A stretch of DNA of 64,000 nucleotides, taken from contig NC_134398.1 in the NCBI RefSeq assembly GCF_050003625.1, positions 74,949,635 to 75,013,634 on the forward strand. The letters run 5' to 3'. Position numbers and translations under genes: made by a program. This DNA comes from Haematobia irritans (lineage: Eukaryota; Arthropoda; Insecta; Diptera; Muscidae). Shown here one piece after another: positions 1 through 11,961 of this stretch. Within the stretch, counting starts at the first letter, position 1; each line of letters opens with the position of its first letter. The notes below the pieces were generated by a model. The model was not told the origin of the DNA, did no database searches, and saw only the letters and a list, made by a program, of their open reading frames with translations.

Positions 1-987
1 AGCAATTTTAAGGAAACTTCGCAAAAGTTTACTTATGATTTATCGCTCGATATATATGTATTAGAAGTTTAGGAAAATTAGAGTCATTTTTACAACTTTT
101 CGACTAAGCAGTGGCGATTTTACAAGGAAAATGTTGGTATTTTGACCATTTTTGTCGAAATCAGAAAAACATATATATGGGAGCTATATCTAAATCTGAA
201 CCGATTTCAACCAAATTTGGCACGCATAGCTACAATGCTAATTCTACTCCCTGTGCAAAATTTCAACTAAATCGGAGTCAAAAATTGGCCTCTGTGGTCA
301 TATGAGTGTAAATCGGGCGAAAGCTTTATATGGGAGATATATCCAAATCTGAACCGATTTCAAGCAAATTTGGCACGCACAGTTACAACACTAATTCTAC
401 TCCCTATGCAAAATTTCAACTAAATCGGAGCAAAAAATTGGCCTCTGTGGGCAAATGAGTGTAAATCGGGCGAAAGCTATATATGGGAGCTATATCTAAA
501 TCTGAACCGATTTTGCTGATATTTTGCAAGTTTTTCGAGACTCATAAAATATTCGGATGTACGGAATTTGAGGAAGATCGGTTGATATACACGCCAATTA
601 TGACCAGATCGGTGAAAAATATATATGGCAGCTATATCTAAATCTGAACCGATTTTTTCCAAAATCAATAGGGATCGTCTTTGAGCCGAAACAGGACTCT
701 ATACCAAATTTTAGGACAATCGGACTAAAACTGAGAGCTGTACTTTGCACACAAAAATACATCAACAGACAGACAGACAGACGGACAGACAGACGGACAG
801 ACAGACGGACAGACAGACGGACAGACAGACGGACAGACAGACAGACGGACATCGCTAAATCGACTCAGAATTTAATTCTAAGCCGATCCGTATACTAAAA
901 GGTTGGTCTATGATTACTCCTTCTTGGCGTTACATACAAATGCACAAACTTATTATACCCTGTACCACAGTAGTGGTGAAGGGTATA
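1..987 (-). repeat. Family A mini-me-like repeat, cut by the window edge
   Basis: It reads in reverse orientation. It contains 153-bp internal repeats (unit mark GGCGAAAGCT), a GACA/GACG microsatellite, the core ATCGACTCAGAATTTAATTC, and a terminal hairpin at 954-987 where TATACCCTGTACCAC pairs with GTGGTGAAGGGTATA. The same sequence recurs at 5379, 33874, 41242, 42733, 47394 and 58793. Short ATG-initiated frames inside it recur with the repeat and are not genes. Resemblance to dipteran mini-me elements (short core beside a GTCY microsatellite) is from memory. Confidence 0.85.
761..851. repeat. GACA/GACG tetranucleotide microsatellite
   Basis: About 20 tandem GACA units with interspersed GACG, next to the conserved core of the family A repeat. 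The length differs in every family A copy of the window. Confidence 0.95.
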
Positions 988-988
988 A

Positions 989-2154
989 AAATATTATTTT
1001 TAAAAGAAAGCCATATTAAAAAAACAATACTTACCAATTTATGGCTAAACTATACGCTGAGATATAACAAAAATTGTCCAAATTCATCTGGAATTGAATA
1101 TTAATTTTTTACATTGAATAATAAAAACTTCAATACACTTTCAATTTCAACATATTTTCCTAAATATTCTTAATAACTTTTCTCGAAACTACCGATAAAA
1201 TATTAATAACTTTCATTTAAAAGGTTTAATAAACAAACACCAATATATGTCTCAAAATTCCAAAATATTCCATGCCTTTATATTCCCTTGTTGCATATTA
1301 AAAGATGCAACAGCCCACGCCAACGCCAACTATACAACTGAAGGATGCCAAACAAAACCAAGCAAAGCCAAAACATTCCTACAACAACAAAAACACATGT
1401 GCCTTTATTGAAAACAACACCTCATCCAGCCAATAAACCATCCAAACACACACACACACAAACCACTAAATGAACCAAAATAAAAACAACCCCACGCTCA
1501 TGTATACACAACAAAACTCAAGTAGCATCATCTTTACATTAATCACATTCCACTATGCCGATAAAGATCTCTGTACTATGCATTAGTTCATCGCATCTGC
1601 TGACAATTTACTCTGAGAATAATATTCGTAAAGGCACACCAGTTTATGAACGATGAAACGTTTAACTTAAAATTTGCAAAATTTTCATGAAATGTTATCT
1701 ACCATTTTTGACGAAAATGTCTATAAATTTAATTACATGTGAACTAAAAATATTTCATTGGGTAATTTTTTACCAACAATTATTAACTATAGGAATTGTC
1801 AGTAAGAAATTGCTATCCACTTTCAAGTTAATTTTTCGTAAAAAAATATTTTCTCATACAAAAAAATCTTATAGTAAATTGCACTTATTATTTAGAAAAT
1901 ACTTTACATTTCATAAGTAGTTTTATAGCATAACAAACGAATTTTTAACTACCACTTAAGAAATTTTTTAAGGAAATTTCCATCGTATTTTGTAGGCCAT
2001 GAACTAAACGATTGCTACTTAGAATTTGTAAAATTTCCTTTCGAGTAGTTAATTTTCGTTGAAGATACGAAAAATGAACTAAAATTTTGGAAAATTCTTG
2101 TAATAAATTATTGTAAAGTTCTTCTTAAATTTACGAGACACTTTTTTTTCTGTG
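989..2154 (-). mobile_element. Repeat B, copy 1 (unclassified, TA-flanked at one end)
   Basis: This is the reverse complement of much of 11962-13260, including the stretch with GCAACAGCCCACGCC near 1308. One end is clear: CTGTG followed by TA at 2155-2156, abutting a polymerase gene fragment. The matching end at 11962 is also preceded by TA. The other end runs into the family A hairpin and cannot be placed. It contains one exon-like unit (about 1035-1100, minus strand). The small ORFs inside (910-1104, 1687-1920) have no recognisable product. Confidence 0.6.
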
Positions 2155-2156
2155 TA

Positions 2157-2452
2157 GTATTTAGCGATAAATATTTATCGTAAAAATCTCTGCAGTCATT
2201 GTCTAGGCTTTTAACGAATTTTTCCGCGGCGTCTTCCCCCGTATACATTTTAAAGATGTCTAAACTTGCGTCAAAACTACACTTAATATAATAAGCAAAA
2301 GCACATGGCTGATGCTTGTTTACTAATGGACCTCCACTTGTAATCTTCTGTAGCACGCACTCAAAATCAGCGTATACCACAAATGGAGCGTCCATTGTAT
2401 TTGTTCTATTTCTAAAACTAACTAAATTGTCACCTTCTTTTGGTAATCACGA
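2157..2452 (-). pseudogene. Family-B DNA polymerase, exonuclease-start fragment (element 2)
   Basis: On the minus strand the translation carries FVVYADFEC, the Exo I motif (D-x-E) of protein-primed family-B polymerases, followed by residues resembling the same region at 18180-18420. Sequence identity with the mirrored copies is moderate, so this is a different element of the same lineage. Coding similarity starts near 2452 and is cut at 2156 by repeat B, with the last codons read into that repeat. It belongs with the N-terminal part at 4089-5262, separated from it by inserted repeats. The full polymerase domain is missing. Confidence 0.75.
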
Positions 2453-2455
2453 AGC

Positions 2456-2995
<540 letters not shown>

Positions 2996-3500
2996 CTCGA
3001 GCCAAAAATAATCTACCAAAATTTTATTTTTATAGAAAACATTGTCAAAATGTTATTTCTATAGAAAATGTTGTCAAAATTTTATTTCTATAGAAAATTT
3101 TGTCAAAATTTTATTTCTATAGAACATTTTGTCAAAATTTTATTTCTATTCGTTTTGTTTGTTATTGTTGGCTTCTCTTCAATCGTTATTGTTGTTTTTG
3201 ATCTCAGCTTAAAGCCATACATTGACTAAACTACAAGTGTAGCTTAACCAAAAGAGGAAAAGTATGTTTGTCAAATTTATTTGGGCAAAGCCCTATAGAC
3301 TGCAAGAAGATTTAATTTCTATAGAAAATTTTTTCCAATTTTTTTTTCTATAGAAAATTTTTTCCAAATTTTATTACTATAGAAAATTTTTTCTAAATTT
3401 TAGTTCTATAGAAAATTTTTTCCAAGGTTTACTTCTATAGAAAATGTTGTCGAAATTTTATTTTGTCAAAATTTTATTTCTATAGAAACTTTAAACTTAA
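2996..3500. repeat. E minisatellite (29-bp TTTCTATAGAAA units)
   Basis: Degenerate tandem copies of a 29-bp unit containing the 12-bp palindrome TTTCTATAGAAA and TTTGTCAAAATTTTATT, introduced by GGTTGCCACTCGAG. A non-repetitive block (about 3150-3300) separates two runs. Confidence 0.85.
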
Positions 3501-3529
3501 TTATATACGTATTTAATCGGCCTTTTTAG

Positions 3530-3734
3530 TTTAATATATACCACGTATGGACTATGTGGTATATATTACGGTGTTAGGAAGTTTTAAGATACCTTGCCAT
3601 CGGCAAGTGGTACCGCAACCGAAGTAATTCGATTGTGGGTGACAGTCTTCAGTAGAAGTTTCTACGCAATCCATGGAGGAGGGTACATAAGCTTCGGCCT
3701 GGCCGAACTTACGGCCGTATATACTTGTTTTAAA
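3530..3734 (+). repeat. Family F distal end
   Basis: It carries the characteristic end with TTCTACGCAATCCATGG, GGCCTGGCCGAACTTACGG and final TATATACTTGT. The same end occurs at 11091, 22911, 37331 and 41240. The 70 bases that follow (3735-3803) show nothing I recognise. Confidence 0.88.
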
Positions 3735-3803
3735 AGTTAAGTTGTATTACCTAGACATAACATGTATGGTTATATAATGGGCTTTCCCAAAGTTCTCCAA
3801 ACA

Positions 3804-4088
3804 CACAAAAAATTTTCACGAAAAATTTTCCAATTAAAATTTTAATTGAGTTTTAAAAAATATTCAATTAAAAATTTAATTGATTCAGCAAATTTTTTAA
3901 TTGAAACAAAAATCAATCACAAAAATAATAGTATCAATTAATTTTTTAATTGGATCAATTAACTTTTTAATTGACCTTCAATTAATTTTTTAATTCATAC
4001 TATCATTTCTGTGATTGAAGACGTTTCAATTAAAAATTAATTGGATCAATTAATTTCGTGATTGAATCAGAAAAAATTTTTTTGTGTG
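3804..4088. mobile_element. ATTAATTG-rich MITE, copy 1
   Basis: A 285-bp AT-rich sequence full of AATTAATTTTTTAATTG palindromes, starting CACAAAAAATTTTCACG and ending AATTTTTTTGTG. A second copy at 39026-39315 has precise TA flanks. Here the target duplication is not clear. It has no coding capacity, so it is non-autonomous. Confidence 0.75.
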
Positions 4089-5262
4089 AAAGTAGCAGGT
4101 TAGCATGATGTTGCTCTTGATATTGGTTTGTTATGTGATAGGGGCAACAACAACCGCGTTCTTGTCTTCATACCCATACACATTAACGCTTATGTGCGGA
4201 TTCTTTTTTTCGAATTTGGGGATCTGTTGAATTGGTGTTGGAAAATCAATTCCTTCAAAGTCTATGGTGAGTCCATTGCCGAGTGTTAATTTAGTATCAC
4301 CAATTTCAACATTATATGCACTAGTTCTTGAGGGATTCTGGGGCGCTGGTTTGTCTAGCGCCGCTATAAGACTCCATTTGAAGCTCTTTTCAACGCCAGC
4401 TTTTTAGGGGTGGGGATATACTGCGACCCTTTTAACACCGCACATTTGTTAATATATATCTCCAATTTTTCAATGCGGGTGAGGGTCTACCCAGAATCTC
4501 TTTCCTGAAACTCACTCATTTTGGCTTTAATTTCTTCACACTGTGCCTCCTCGTTGACGTTGTCTGTGAGAGTTACTTTTACCATTTTTGATGTGTGATA
4601 TATGGATTGCATGTGGAGCTCTTCTTCCGTAATTTTAATATACTCTCCTATTGATATATGAATTGCATGTGGAGCTCTTCTTCCGTAAATTTAATATACT
4701 CTCCTATTAACTGTATATTAAATTTAATGCAATTATGCATAGCCAGTGAGTTCAGTACTAATTGTTTCATACTTATCCCCAAATTTGTGAAAATCATATT
4801 TACATCTAAACAATCTTCAGGCATATGAATTACCTCATATGTAGCCACTCGGTTCCTAAATCCACTATTTATTTTTTTAAAAACAGACTTTGGGTTTTCT
4901 TTTTGATGTTGTTGTTGTTGACCCTGTTGAATTTGGCCGGAACCACCGCTTTGTATCATGCGCTGCTGATGTACGTGAGGTTGATTAAGTGTTCCCGATG
5001 AGCAGCTTGGTTTCAAATTAGGGTTTTCTTGTTGATGTTGTTGGTGTTGAAAATCTTCATTCATTAACCCATGTCCTCCGTTTGCTGAATGTAGCTCCAT
5101 ATGTAAATTTAACGCACGCTTATTCAAAAGCATCCTTCCACACACACTACATCTTCTATGATGCTTTACGTGTCTTCGATAAGATGTGAAGGATGTGAAA
5201 ATTTCCCTACAAACCGAACAGGAGAACATTCTTGATCTTATAACGCTGACACTTAAAATCAA
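4089..5262 (-). pseudogene. Zinc-finger N-terminal region of virus-like PolB protein (element 2)
   Basis: Read from 5229 on the minus strand: a C2H2-like finger (CSVCREIFTSF...H...H), a second C-x2-C unit (CSVCGRMLL...H...H), then a Gln-rich linker (GQIQQGQQQQHQKENP) and a globular part ending near EYIKFTEEELHMQ. Further decayed coding follows to 4089, including MSEFQERDSG around 4500, the same block found in both mirrored copies. The plan therefore matches 16652-17908 although the sequences differ clearly. A 56-bp tandem duplication at 4597-4708 shifts the frame. The polymerase part lies at 2157-2452 beyond inserted repeats. The native function (DNA binding or replication initiation) is inferred only. 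Confidence 0.7.
4597..4708. repeat. 56-bp direct tandem duplication
   Basis: Two adjacent copies of a segment starting GATATATG and containing GCATGTGGAGCTCTTCTTCC. The length is not a multiple of three, so it breaks the minus-strand frame of the zinc-finger pseudogene. Confidence 0.9.
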
Positions 5263-5378
5263 ATTAAAGCAGAAATCAAACCAATGATCTGTGGCAAGCG
5301 CTTAAACCATTTAAGTAAAATCAATGAAGCTTCTTTGAATTATTCCTTAGCATTCATTTGTTTATTTTATTAATTTTT
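5263..5378. other. Leader of element 2, no gene seen
   Basis: AT-rich DNA upstream of the zinc-finger pseudogene. Its end (GCATTCATTTGTTTATTTTATT) resembles the sequence on the far side of the inserted family A repeat at 7260-7290, so the two flanks were probably continuous. Confidence 0.4.
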
Positions 5379-7254
5379 TATACCCTTCACCACTATTGTG
5401 GTACAGGGTATAATAAGTTTGTGCATTTGTATGTAACGCCAAAAAGGAAAAGTCTGAGACCCATCGTTTAGTATACCATTCGTCTTAGAATTAAATTCTG
5501 AGTCGATTTAGCGATGTCCGTCTGTCTGCCTGTCCGTCTGTCTGTCTGTTGGTGTATTTTTGTGTGCAAAGTACAGCTCGCAGTTTTAGTCCGATTGTCC
5601 TAAACTTAGGTATAGGGTCCTGTTGCGGTTCAAAGACGATCCCTATTGATTTTGGAAAAAATCGGTTCAGATTTAGATATAGCTGCCATATATATTTTTC
5701 ACCGATCTGGTCATAATTGGCGTGTATATCAACCCATCTTCCTCAAATTCCGTACATCCGAATATTTTGTGAGTCTCGAAAAATTTACAAAATATCAGCC
5801 AAATCGGTTCTGATTTAGATATAGCTCCCATATATAGCTTTCTCCCGATTTACACTCATTTGCCCACAGAGGCCAATTTTTTGCTCCGATTTAGTTGACA
5901 TTTTGCACAGGGAGTAGAATTAGCATTATAGCTATGCGTGTCTAATTTGGTTGATATCGGTTCAGATTTAGATATAGCTCCCATACATAGATTTCGCCCG
6001 ATTTACACTCAAATGACCACAGAGGCCAATTTTTTGCTCCGATTTAGTTGAAATTTTGCACAGGGAGTAGAATTAGCATTGTAGTTATGTGTGCCAATTT
6101 TGGTTGAAATCGGTTCAGATCTAGATATAACTCCCATATATAGCTTTCGCCCGAGTTACACTCATATGACCACAGAGGCTAATTTTTTGCTACGATTTAA
6201 TTGAAATTTTGCACAGGGAGTAGAATTAGCATTGTAGCTATGCCTGCCAAATTGGGTTGAAATCGGTTCAGATTTAGATATATCTCCCATATATAGCTTT
6301 CGCCCGATTTACACTCAAATGACCACAGAGGCCAATTTTTGCTCCGATTTAGTTGAAATTTTGCACAGGGAGTAGAATTATCATTACAGCTATGCGTTTC
6401 AAATTTGGTTGAAATCGGTTCAGATTTAGATATAGCTCCCATATATAGCTTTCGCCCGATTTACACTCAAATGACCACAGAGGCCAATTTTTTGCTCCGA
6501 TTTAGTTGAAATTGTGCACAGGGAGTAGAATTAGCATTGTAGCTATGCGTTCCAAATTTGGTTGAAATCGGTTCAGATTTAGATATAGCTCCCATATATA
6601 TGTTTTTCTGATTTCGACAAAAATGGTCAAAATACCAACATTTTCCTTGTTAAATCGCCACTGCTTAGTCGAAAAGTTCTAAAAATGACTAATTTTCCAA
6701 AACTTCTAATACATATATATCAAGCGATAAATCATGAATAAACTTTTTCGAAGTTTCCTTAAAATTGCTTCAGATTTAAATGTTTCCCATATTTTTTTAC
6801 TAAAATTGTGTTCTACCCTAGTGCATTAGCCAACATAACCCTCTAATGCCCAATCCCGCCTTTAGGCGGGCTTCATTTGATAAGGAAGCTTTTAGTAAAA
6901 CACACCTTAAGACAACAGAAATGGGTAAAATAAAGAGAAAACTTAGTTTAAACTGTATAAATTTATCTTGTTTAGTTTTCTTGCTTTTGTGTCGTTAACA
7001 TTGAAAATTTAATCAGGTGACAAACAAATCGGGGCATTAGAGGGTTAAATTTTGAGTCTATAGATTTTGTAGAAGTCTATCAAATTCTGTCCAAATCGAG
7101 TGATATTTAAATGTATGTATTGTGGACAAACCTTTATATATAGCGACCAACACATGTGACGGATGTGATATGGTATCGAAAATTTAGATCTACAAAGTGG
7201 TACAGGGTATAATATAGTCGGCCCCGCCCGACTTTAGACTTTCCTTACTTGTTT
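5379..7254 (+). repeat. Family A repeat, complete copy
   Basis: It starts with the hairpin TATACCCTTCACC...GGTACAGGGTATA (5379-5412), then the core TGAGTCGATTTAGCGATGTC, a GTCT/GTCC microsatellite (5518-5555), and five internal units whose CGCCCG marks at 5995, 6148, 6301 and 6453 are 153, 153 and 152 bp apart. It ends with GTCGGCCCCGCCCGAC and CCTTACTTGT. A 208-bp MITE interrupts the distal part. It has no coding function. Confidence 0.88.
6838..7045. mobile_element. 208-bp MITE with ACCCTCTAATGCCC inverted ends
   Basis: It starts ACCCTCTAATGCCC and ends GGGCATTAGAGGGT, a perfect 14-bp terminal inverted repeat, flanked by TA on both sides (6836-6837 and 7046-7047). Removing it and one TA restores the family A distal sequence seen at 42260. 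There is no ORF. Confidence 0.92.
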
Positions 7255-7408
7255 TGTAATGCATTTGTTTATCTTATTCATTTTTTTATTCCTCTTGTGA
7301 TTTTCCCCATTCCATCCTTATACCCAAATGAAAAGACGATACAATTTTATGTGTTCTATCTTCTTATATTAATAATTTTAATTTATTTTAAAATAATATT
7401 TTGAAAAA

Positions 7409-7919
7409 TTATGTCATAAAATTATTTATGTAAAATAAGTATTCTTCCGGAGAAAAATTCTGTATTATACTATCTATAACTTCAGGGTATAGTTCATCAT
7501 ACCCCGATATTACTCTAAGTAAAATATTTTCACGTGGAGAAAATGGTTGTGGTGGTGGCGGTGTTATGATTTGTACGGACTGCACCAGTGGTCGGTCAGG
7601 CAACGAGTTCAGCCAAGATTGTGGTTTCCTCTGACCATTTTGCATTAAATCAAAGCTTTCGTCGCTTTCCGCAGGAAATAACGGCGGTGAACTTTCGCTG
7701 TTGGTGAACTCCATCACCTCATTAATATCGTCGATATATATATCCTGGTGTTCTGTATCCGTCGGTACATAAATTTCGTCGGGCTTGCCAGTCTGTATCC
7801 TTTAATACTCCTGCATTGATAATCCTCTTCCATTCATAGAGCTCCTCCTTCGTCATCATTTGGCGGTTGTTGCTTGTTGCTTCCATTTGTAAGAACAGTT
7901 TTAAGAATACTATTTCCAT
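7409..7919 (-). pseudogene. Unrecognised acidic/proline-rich protein, one frameshift
   Basis: I do not recognise this gene. On the minus strand an ATG at 7919 (or 7886) opens a frame with MTKEELYEWKRIINAGVLK. Near 7790 the coding signal passes to another frame that runs to the stop at 7409, through an acidic stretch, Ser/Pro-rich residues, a PPPPPQPF-like run and the helical tail PEEYLFYINNFMT. The two frames join into one plausible protein of about 170 residues with one indel. It lies in the same orientation as the virus-like element 2 genes at 2157-5262, with only repeat insertions between them, so it may be an accessory gene of that element. No catalytic motif is visible. Confidence 0.5.
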
Positions 7920-7929
7920 TTTAATGTTA

Positions 7930-8061
7930 CTATACCTCAATGACTTTCATATCTCGATAAGTCCTCAAAATGGGATATGAATGTCCATCCACATATTTGA
8001 TTCCCGAATAATTGTTTACACACCAGCCTCCACAACACCCTACAGTTTGAATTTTAATTTG
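7930..8061 (-). pseudogene. C-terminal fragment of an unknown Cys/Gly-rich protein
   Basis: The minus-strand frame reads VGCCGGWCVNNYSG and ends RTYRDMKVIEV followed by TAG at 7930-7932, ten bases upstream of the next gene's ATG. The residue mix looks coding, but it is only about 43 codons and is cut at 8061 by the family F hairpin. The tight spacing with 7409-7919 suggests a compact gene cluster of viral type. The product is not recognised. Confidence 0.4.
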
Positions 8062-8065
8062 TTTT

Positions 8066-8627
8066 TATACCCACCACCATAGGATGGGGGTATATTAACT
8101 TTGTCATTCCGTTTGTAACACATCGAAATATTGCTCTAAGACCCCATAAAGTATATATATTCTGGGTCGTGGTGAAATTCTGAGTCGAGCTGAGCATGTC
8201 CGTCCGTCCGTCTGTTGAAATTACGCTAACTTCCGAACGAAACAAGCTATCGACTTGAAACTTGGCACAAGTAGTTGTTATTGATGTAGGTCGGACGGTA
8301 TTGGAAATGGGCCATATCAGTCCACTTTTACGTATAGCCCCCATATAAACGGACCCCAAAATTTCGCTTGCGATTGCTACAAGAGATCCGATCCGGCTGA
8401 AATTTGGTGCATGGTGTTAGTATATGGTATCTAACAACCATGCAAAAATTGGTCCACATCGGTCCATAATTATATATAGCCCCCATATAAACCGATCCCC
8501 CGATTTGACTTTCGGAGCCTCTAAGAGAAGCAAATTTCATCCGATCCGGCTGAAATTTGGTATCTGGTGTTAGTATAAGGTCTCTAATGACCATGGAAAA
8601 ATTGGTCCACATCGGTCTACCGATCAC
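8066..8627 (+). repeat. Family F repeat, proximal half
   Basis: It starts TATACCCACCACCATAGGATGG, then the CCGTCCGTCCGTC microsatellite and internal units. It is interrupted at 8628 by a hAT-like element and resumes at 11497 (CCGATCACCAG). Confidence 0.9.
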
Positions 8628-11496
8628 CATAAGCGTAGGAAGGCCTCTGGGGAGGGGGCTTAGACCCCCCAGAATTTGAAACTCTATTTATGATTTTCCA
8701 TTTTTCAATAAATGTCAATAGTTTTTTTTTTTTTTAATTTTTAGAAAAATAAAACAAGTATATACAATTGCACAAAGTTCCGCTAATGACTTTCATGAAC
8801 AATCGAATTACTTGGGTTGTGGTAGCAGTTACCGATGGAAATGTTTGAAGTAAGATATTTATGAAATAAAGCTGTGGTTGAACTTATGATTGATTTAGTT
8901 TAGTCAATTTAATTAAAAAAATAGTAATTGATATTAAAACATTCTTTCATAAATTAATATCTTAATAATGCTGCGAAAAAGCGTTGCCTAAAAAGTAGTG
9001 AAAATGTTCTTTTTGGGTCTAGAAGTGGTGCAAAATTGGCGGAGAATCAATGAATGTAATATGAGCTTGTCATAGGACAAATGTTCACCGTTTCAACAGC
9101 CGTTGCAATGAATTTGCATCACTTCTTAAGGTGAGATCCGAATTCAGTATTTTGAATGTGAATTAAAAAATGTTGTGATATTTTCCCAAATAAATAATTT
9201 TTATATTGTTTTTATGATTTTTAATGCATTCTGACGCTTGTTTGAAACGTTTTTCCTCGAATAATTTCCAAACTTATCGATTTTTATACCCACCACCATA
9301 GGATGGGGGGTATATTAACTTTGTCATTCCGTTTGTAACACATCGAACTATTGCTCTAAGACCCCATAAAATATATATATTCTGGGTCGTGGTGAAATTC
9401 TGAGTCGATCTGAGCATGTCCGTCCGTCCGTCCGTCCGTCCGTCCGTCCGTCTGTTGAAATCACGCTAACTTCCGAACGAAACAAGCTATCGACTTGAAA
9501 CTTGGCACAAGTAGTTGTTATTGATGTAGGTCGGATGGTATTGCAAATGGGCCATATCGGTCCACTTTTACGTATAGCCCCCATATAAACGGACCCCAAA
9601 ATTTGGCTTGCGAGGCCTCTAAGAGAAGCAAATTTCATCCGATCCGGCTGAAATTTGGTACATGATGTTAGTATATGGTCTCTAACAACCATGCAAAAAT
9701 TGGTCCACATCGGTCCATAATTATATATAGCCCCCATATAAACCGATCCCCCGATTTGGCTTGCGAGGCCCCTAAGAGAAGCAAATTTCATCCGATCCGG
9801 CTGAAATTTGGTACATGGTGTCAGTATATGGTCTCTAACAACCATGCAAAAATTGGTCCACATCGGTCCATAATTATATATAGCCCCCATATAAACCGAT
9901 CCCCCGATTTGGCTTGCGAGGCCTCTAAGAGAAGCAAATTTCATCCGATCCGGCTGAAATTTGGTACATGGTGTTAGTATATGGTCTCTAACAACCATGC
10001 AAAAATTGGTCGACATCGGACCATAATTATATATAGCCCCCATATAAACCGATCCCCCGATTTGGCTTGCGAGGCCGCTAAGAGAAGCAAATTTCATCCG
10101 ATCCGGCAGAAATTTTGTACGTGATGTTAGTATATGGTCTATAACAACCATGCAAAAATTGGTCCACATCGGTTCATAATTATATATAGCCCCCATATAA
10201 ACCGATCACCAGATTTGATCTCCGGAACCTCTTGGAAGACCAAAATTCATCTGATTCAGTTGAAATTTGGTATGTGGTGTTAATATATGGCCTCAAACTC
10301 CTATGCAAAAATTGGTCGATATCGGTCCATAATTATATATAGGCCCCATATAAACCGATCCCCAGATTTGACCTCCAGAGCCCCTTGGAAGAGCAAAATT
10401 CTTGCCATTCGGTTGAAATTTGGTACGTGATGTTAGTATATGGTATCCAACAACCATGCAGGAATTGGTTCCTATCAGTCCATAATTATATATAGCTCCC
10501 ATATAAACCGATCCCCAGATTTGACCTCCGGTGCCTTTTGGAGAAGCAAAATTCATCCGATCTGCTTTAAATTTGGTACGTGGTGGTAGTATATGATATT
10601 TAACAACCATGCCAAAAGTGGTCCATATCAGTCCATAATCGTACATAGCCCCATATAAACCGATCCCGAGATTTGGTTTTGGAACCTCTTGGAGGAGCAA
10701 ATTTCATCCGAGTGAGTTGAAATTTGGTACATTGTGCTAGTATATGGTCGTTAACAACCATGCCTAACTAGGTCCATATCGGTCTATAGTTATATATGGC
10801 CCTCAGATAAATCGATCCCCAAAAAATTGGTCACAAAATTGGTCCATATCAAGTTCATAATTGTATATAGCCCCCATATAAGCGACCCCCATATTTCTAT
10901 TCTGGCTCTCTACGTACAAAAAGTTCATATCGATTCGTAATTATTTGTAGACTTAACTATACATAACTTTTTTGTCTAATATATACCATGTATGGACTAA
11001 ATCACAGTCTTTCGTAGAAGTTTCTACGCAATCCATGGTGGTGGGTACATAAGATTCGGCCTGGCCGAACTTGCGGCCGTATGTACTTGTTCTATAATGG
11101 ATTTAGCAGTTTTGTGGCAAAATTTGAATAATTTGTACCAATTTATTTATTCTTACTCTTTTTTTTAAACTATTTGAAAAAAAAAAGAAAACAAAAAATT
11201 ACACATTAAAATATGACAAAAAAAGTAAACATGAAGTAGTTAAAATAATAGAGGACATTTTTGGAAGTACTTTTAAAGTTGTGCCTTTAGAACAACTCAC
11301 AATTTTCTTGCTGGGAAAAGTGTGGAACTACTTTTAGTTGCTTTATTATAAATTAATTGTCGAGTTATTTTGATGCCCAATTTTTTATTCAATTTTATGA
11401 AATAAAACATTAAATGAACCTATAAGTTCAGTCTATAAATTTTTAGCTGGGGGGGCTATAGCCCCCCCCTAGGAAAATTGTCTAGCTACGCTAATG
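8628..11496. mobile_element. hAT-like element with 8-bp target duplication
   Basis: The ends CATAAGCGTAG and CTACGCTAATG form an 11-bp imperfect inverted repeat. The 8-mer CCGATCAC lies directly outside both ends (8620-8627 and 11497-11504) and occurs once in uninterrupted family F copies. An 8-bp duplication and short CA..G ends fit the hAT superfamily. Inside are G/C runs near both ends (GGGGGCTTAGACCCCCC and GGGGGGGCTATAGCCCCCCC), AT-rich non-coding DNA and a nested family F repeat. No transposase is seen, so it is non-autonomous. Confidence 0.75.
9295..11091 (+). repeat. Family F repeat nested in the hAT-like element
   Basis: A complete copy: TATACCCACCACCAT start, GTCC microsatellite (9417-9451), nine or so internal units (first ones exactly 153 bp apart: 9718, 9871, 10024), end GGCCTGGCCGAACTTGCGGCCG and ACTTGT. 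The 282-codon minus-strand frame (9348-10196) is a 51-residue repeat created by the 153-bp period. Confidence 0.92.
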
Positions 11497-11961
11497 CCGA
11501 TCACCAGATTTGACCTCCGAGCCTCTTGGAAGACCAAAATTCATCTGATTCAGTTGAAATTTTTAACGTGGTATTAATATATGGCCTCAAACACCCATGC
11601 AAAAATTGGTCGAAATCGGTCAATAATTATATAAAGGCCCCATATAAACCGATCCCCAGATTTGACCTCCGGTGACTTTTGGAGAAGCAAAATTCATCCG
11701 ATCTGGTTGAAATTTGGTACGTGGTGGTAGTATATGATAGTTAACAGCCATGCCAAAAGTGGTCCATATCAGTCCATGTGGTACATTGTGCTAGTATATG
11801 GCCGTTAACAGCCATGCCTAACTAGGTCCATATCGGTCTATAGTTATATATAGCCCTCAGATAAATCGATCCCCAATCACACAAAAATTGGTCCATATCA
11901 AGTTCATAATTCTATATAGCCCCCATATAAGCGACCCCCATATTCCAATTCTGGTTCTCTA
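11497..11961 (+). repeat. Family F repeat, resumed portion
   Basis: It begins with the duplicated CCGATCAC and continues the F copy broken at 8628. It ends where repeat B is inserted at TA (11960-11961) within GGTTCTCTA. Confidence 0.85.
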
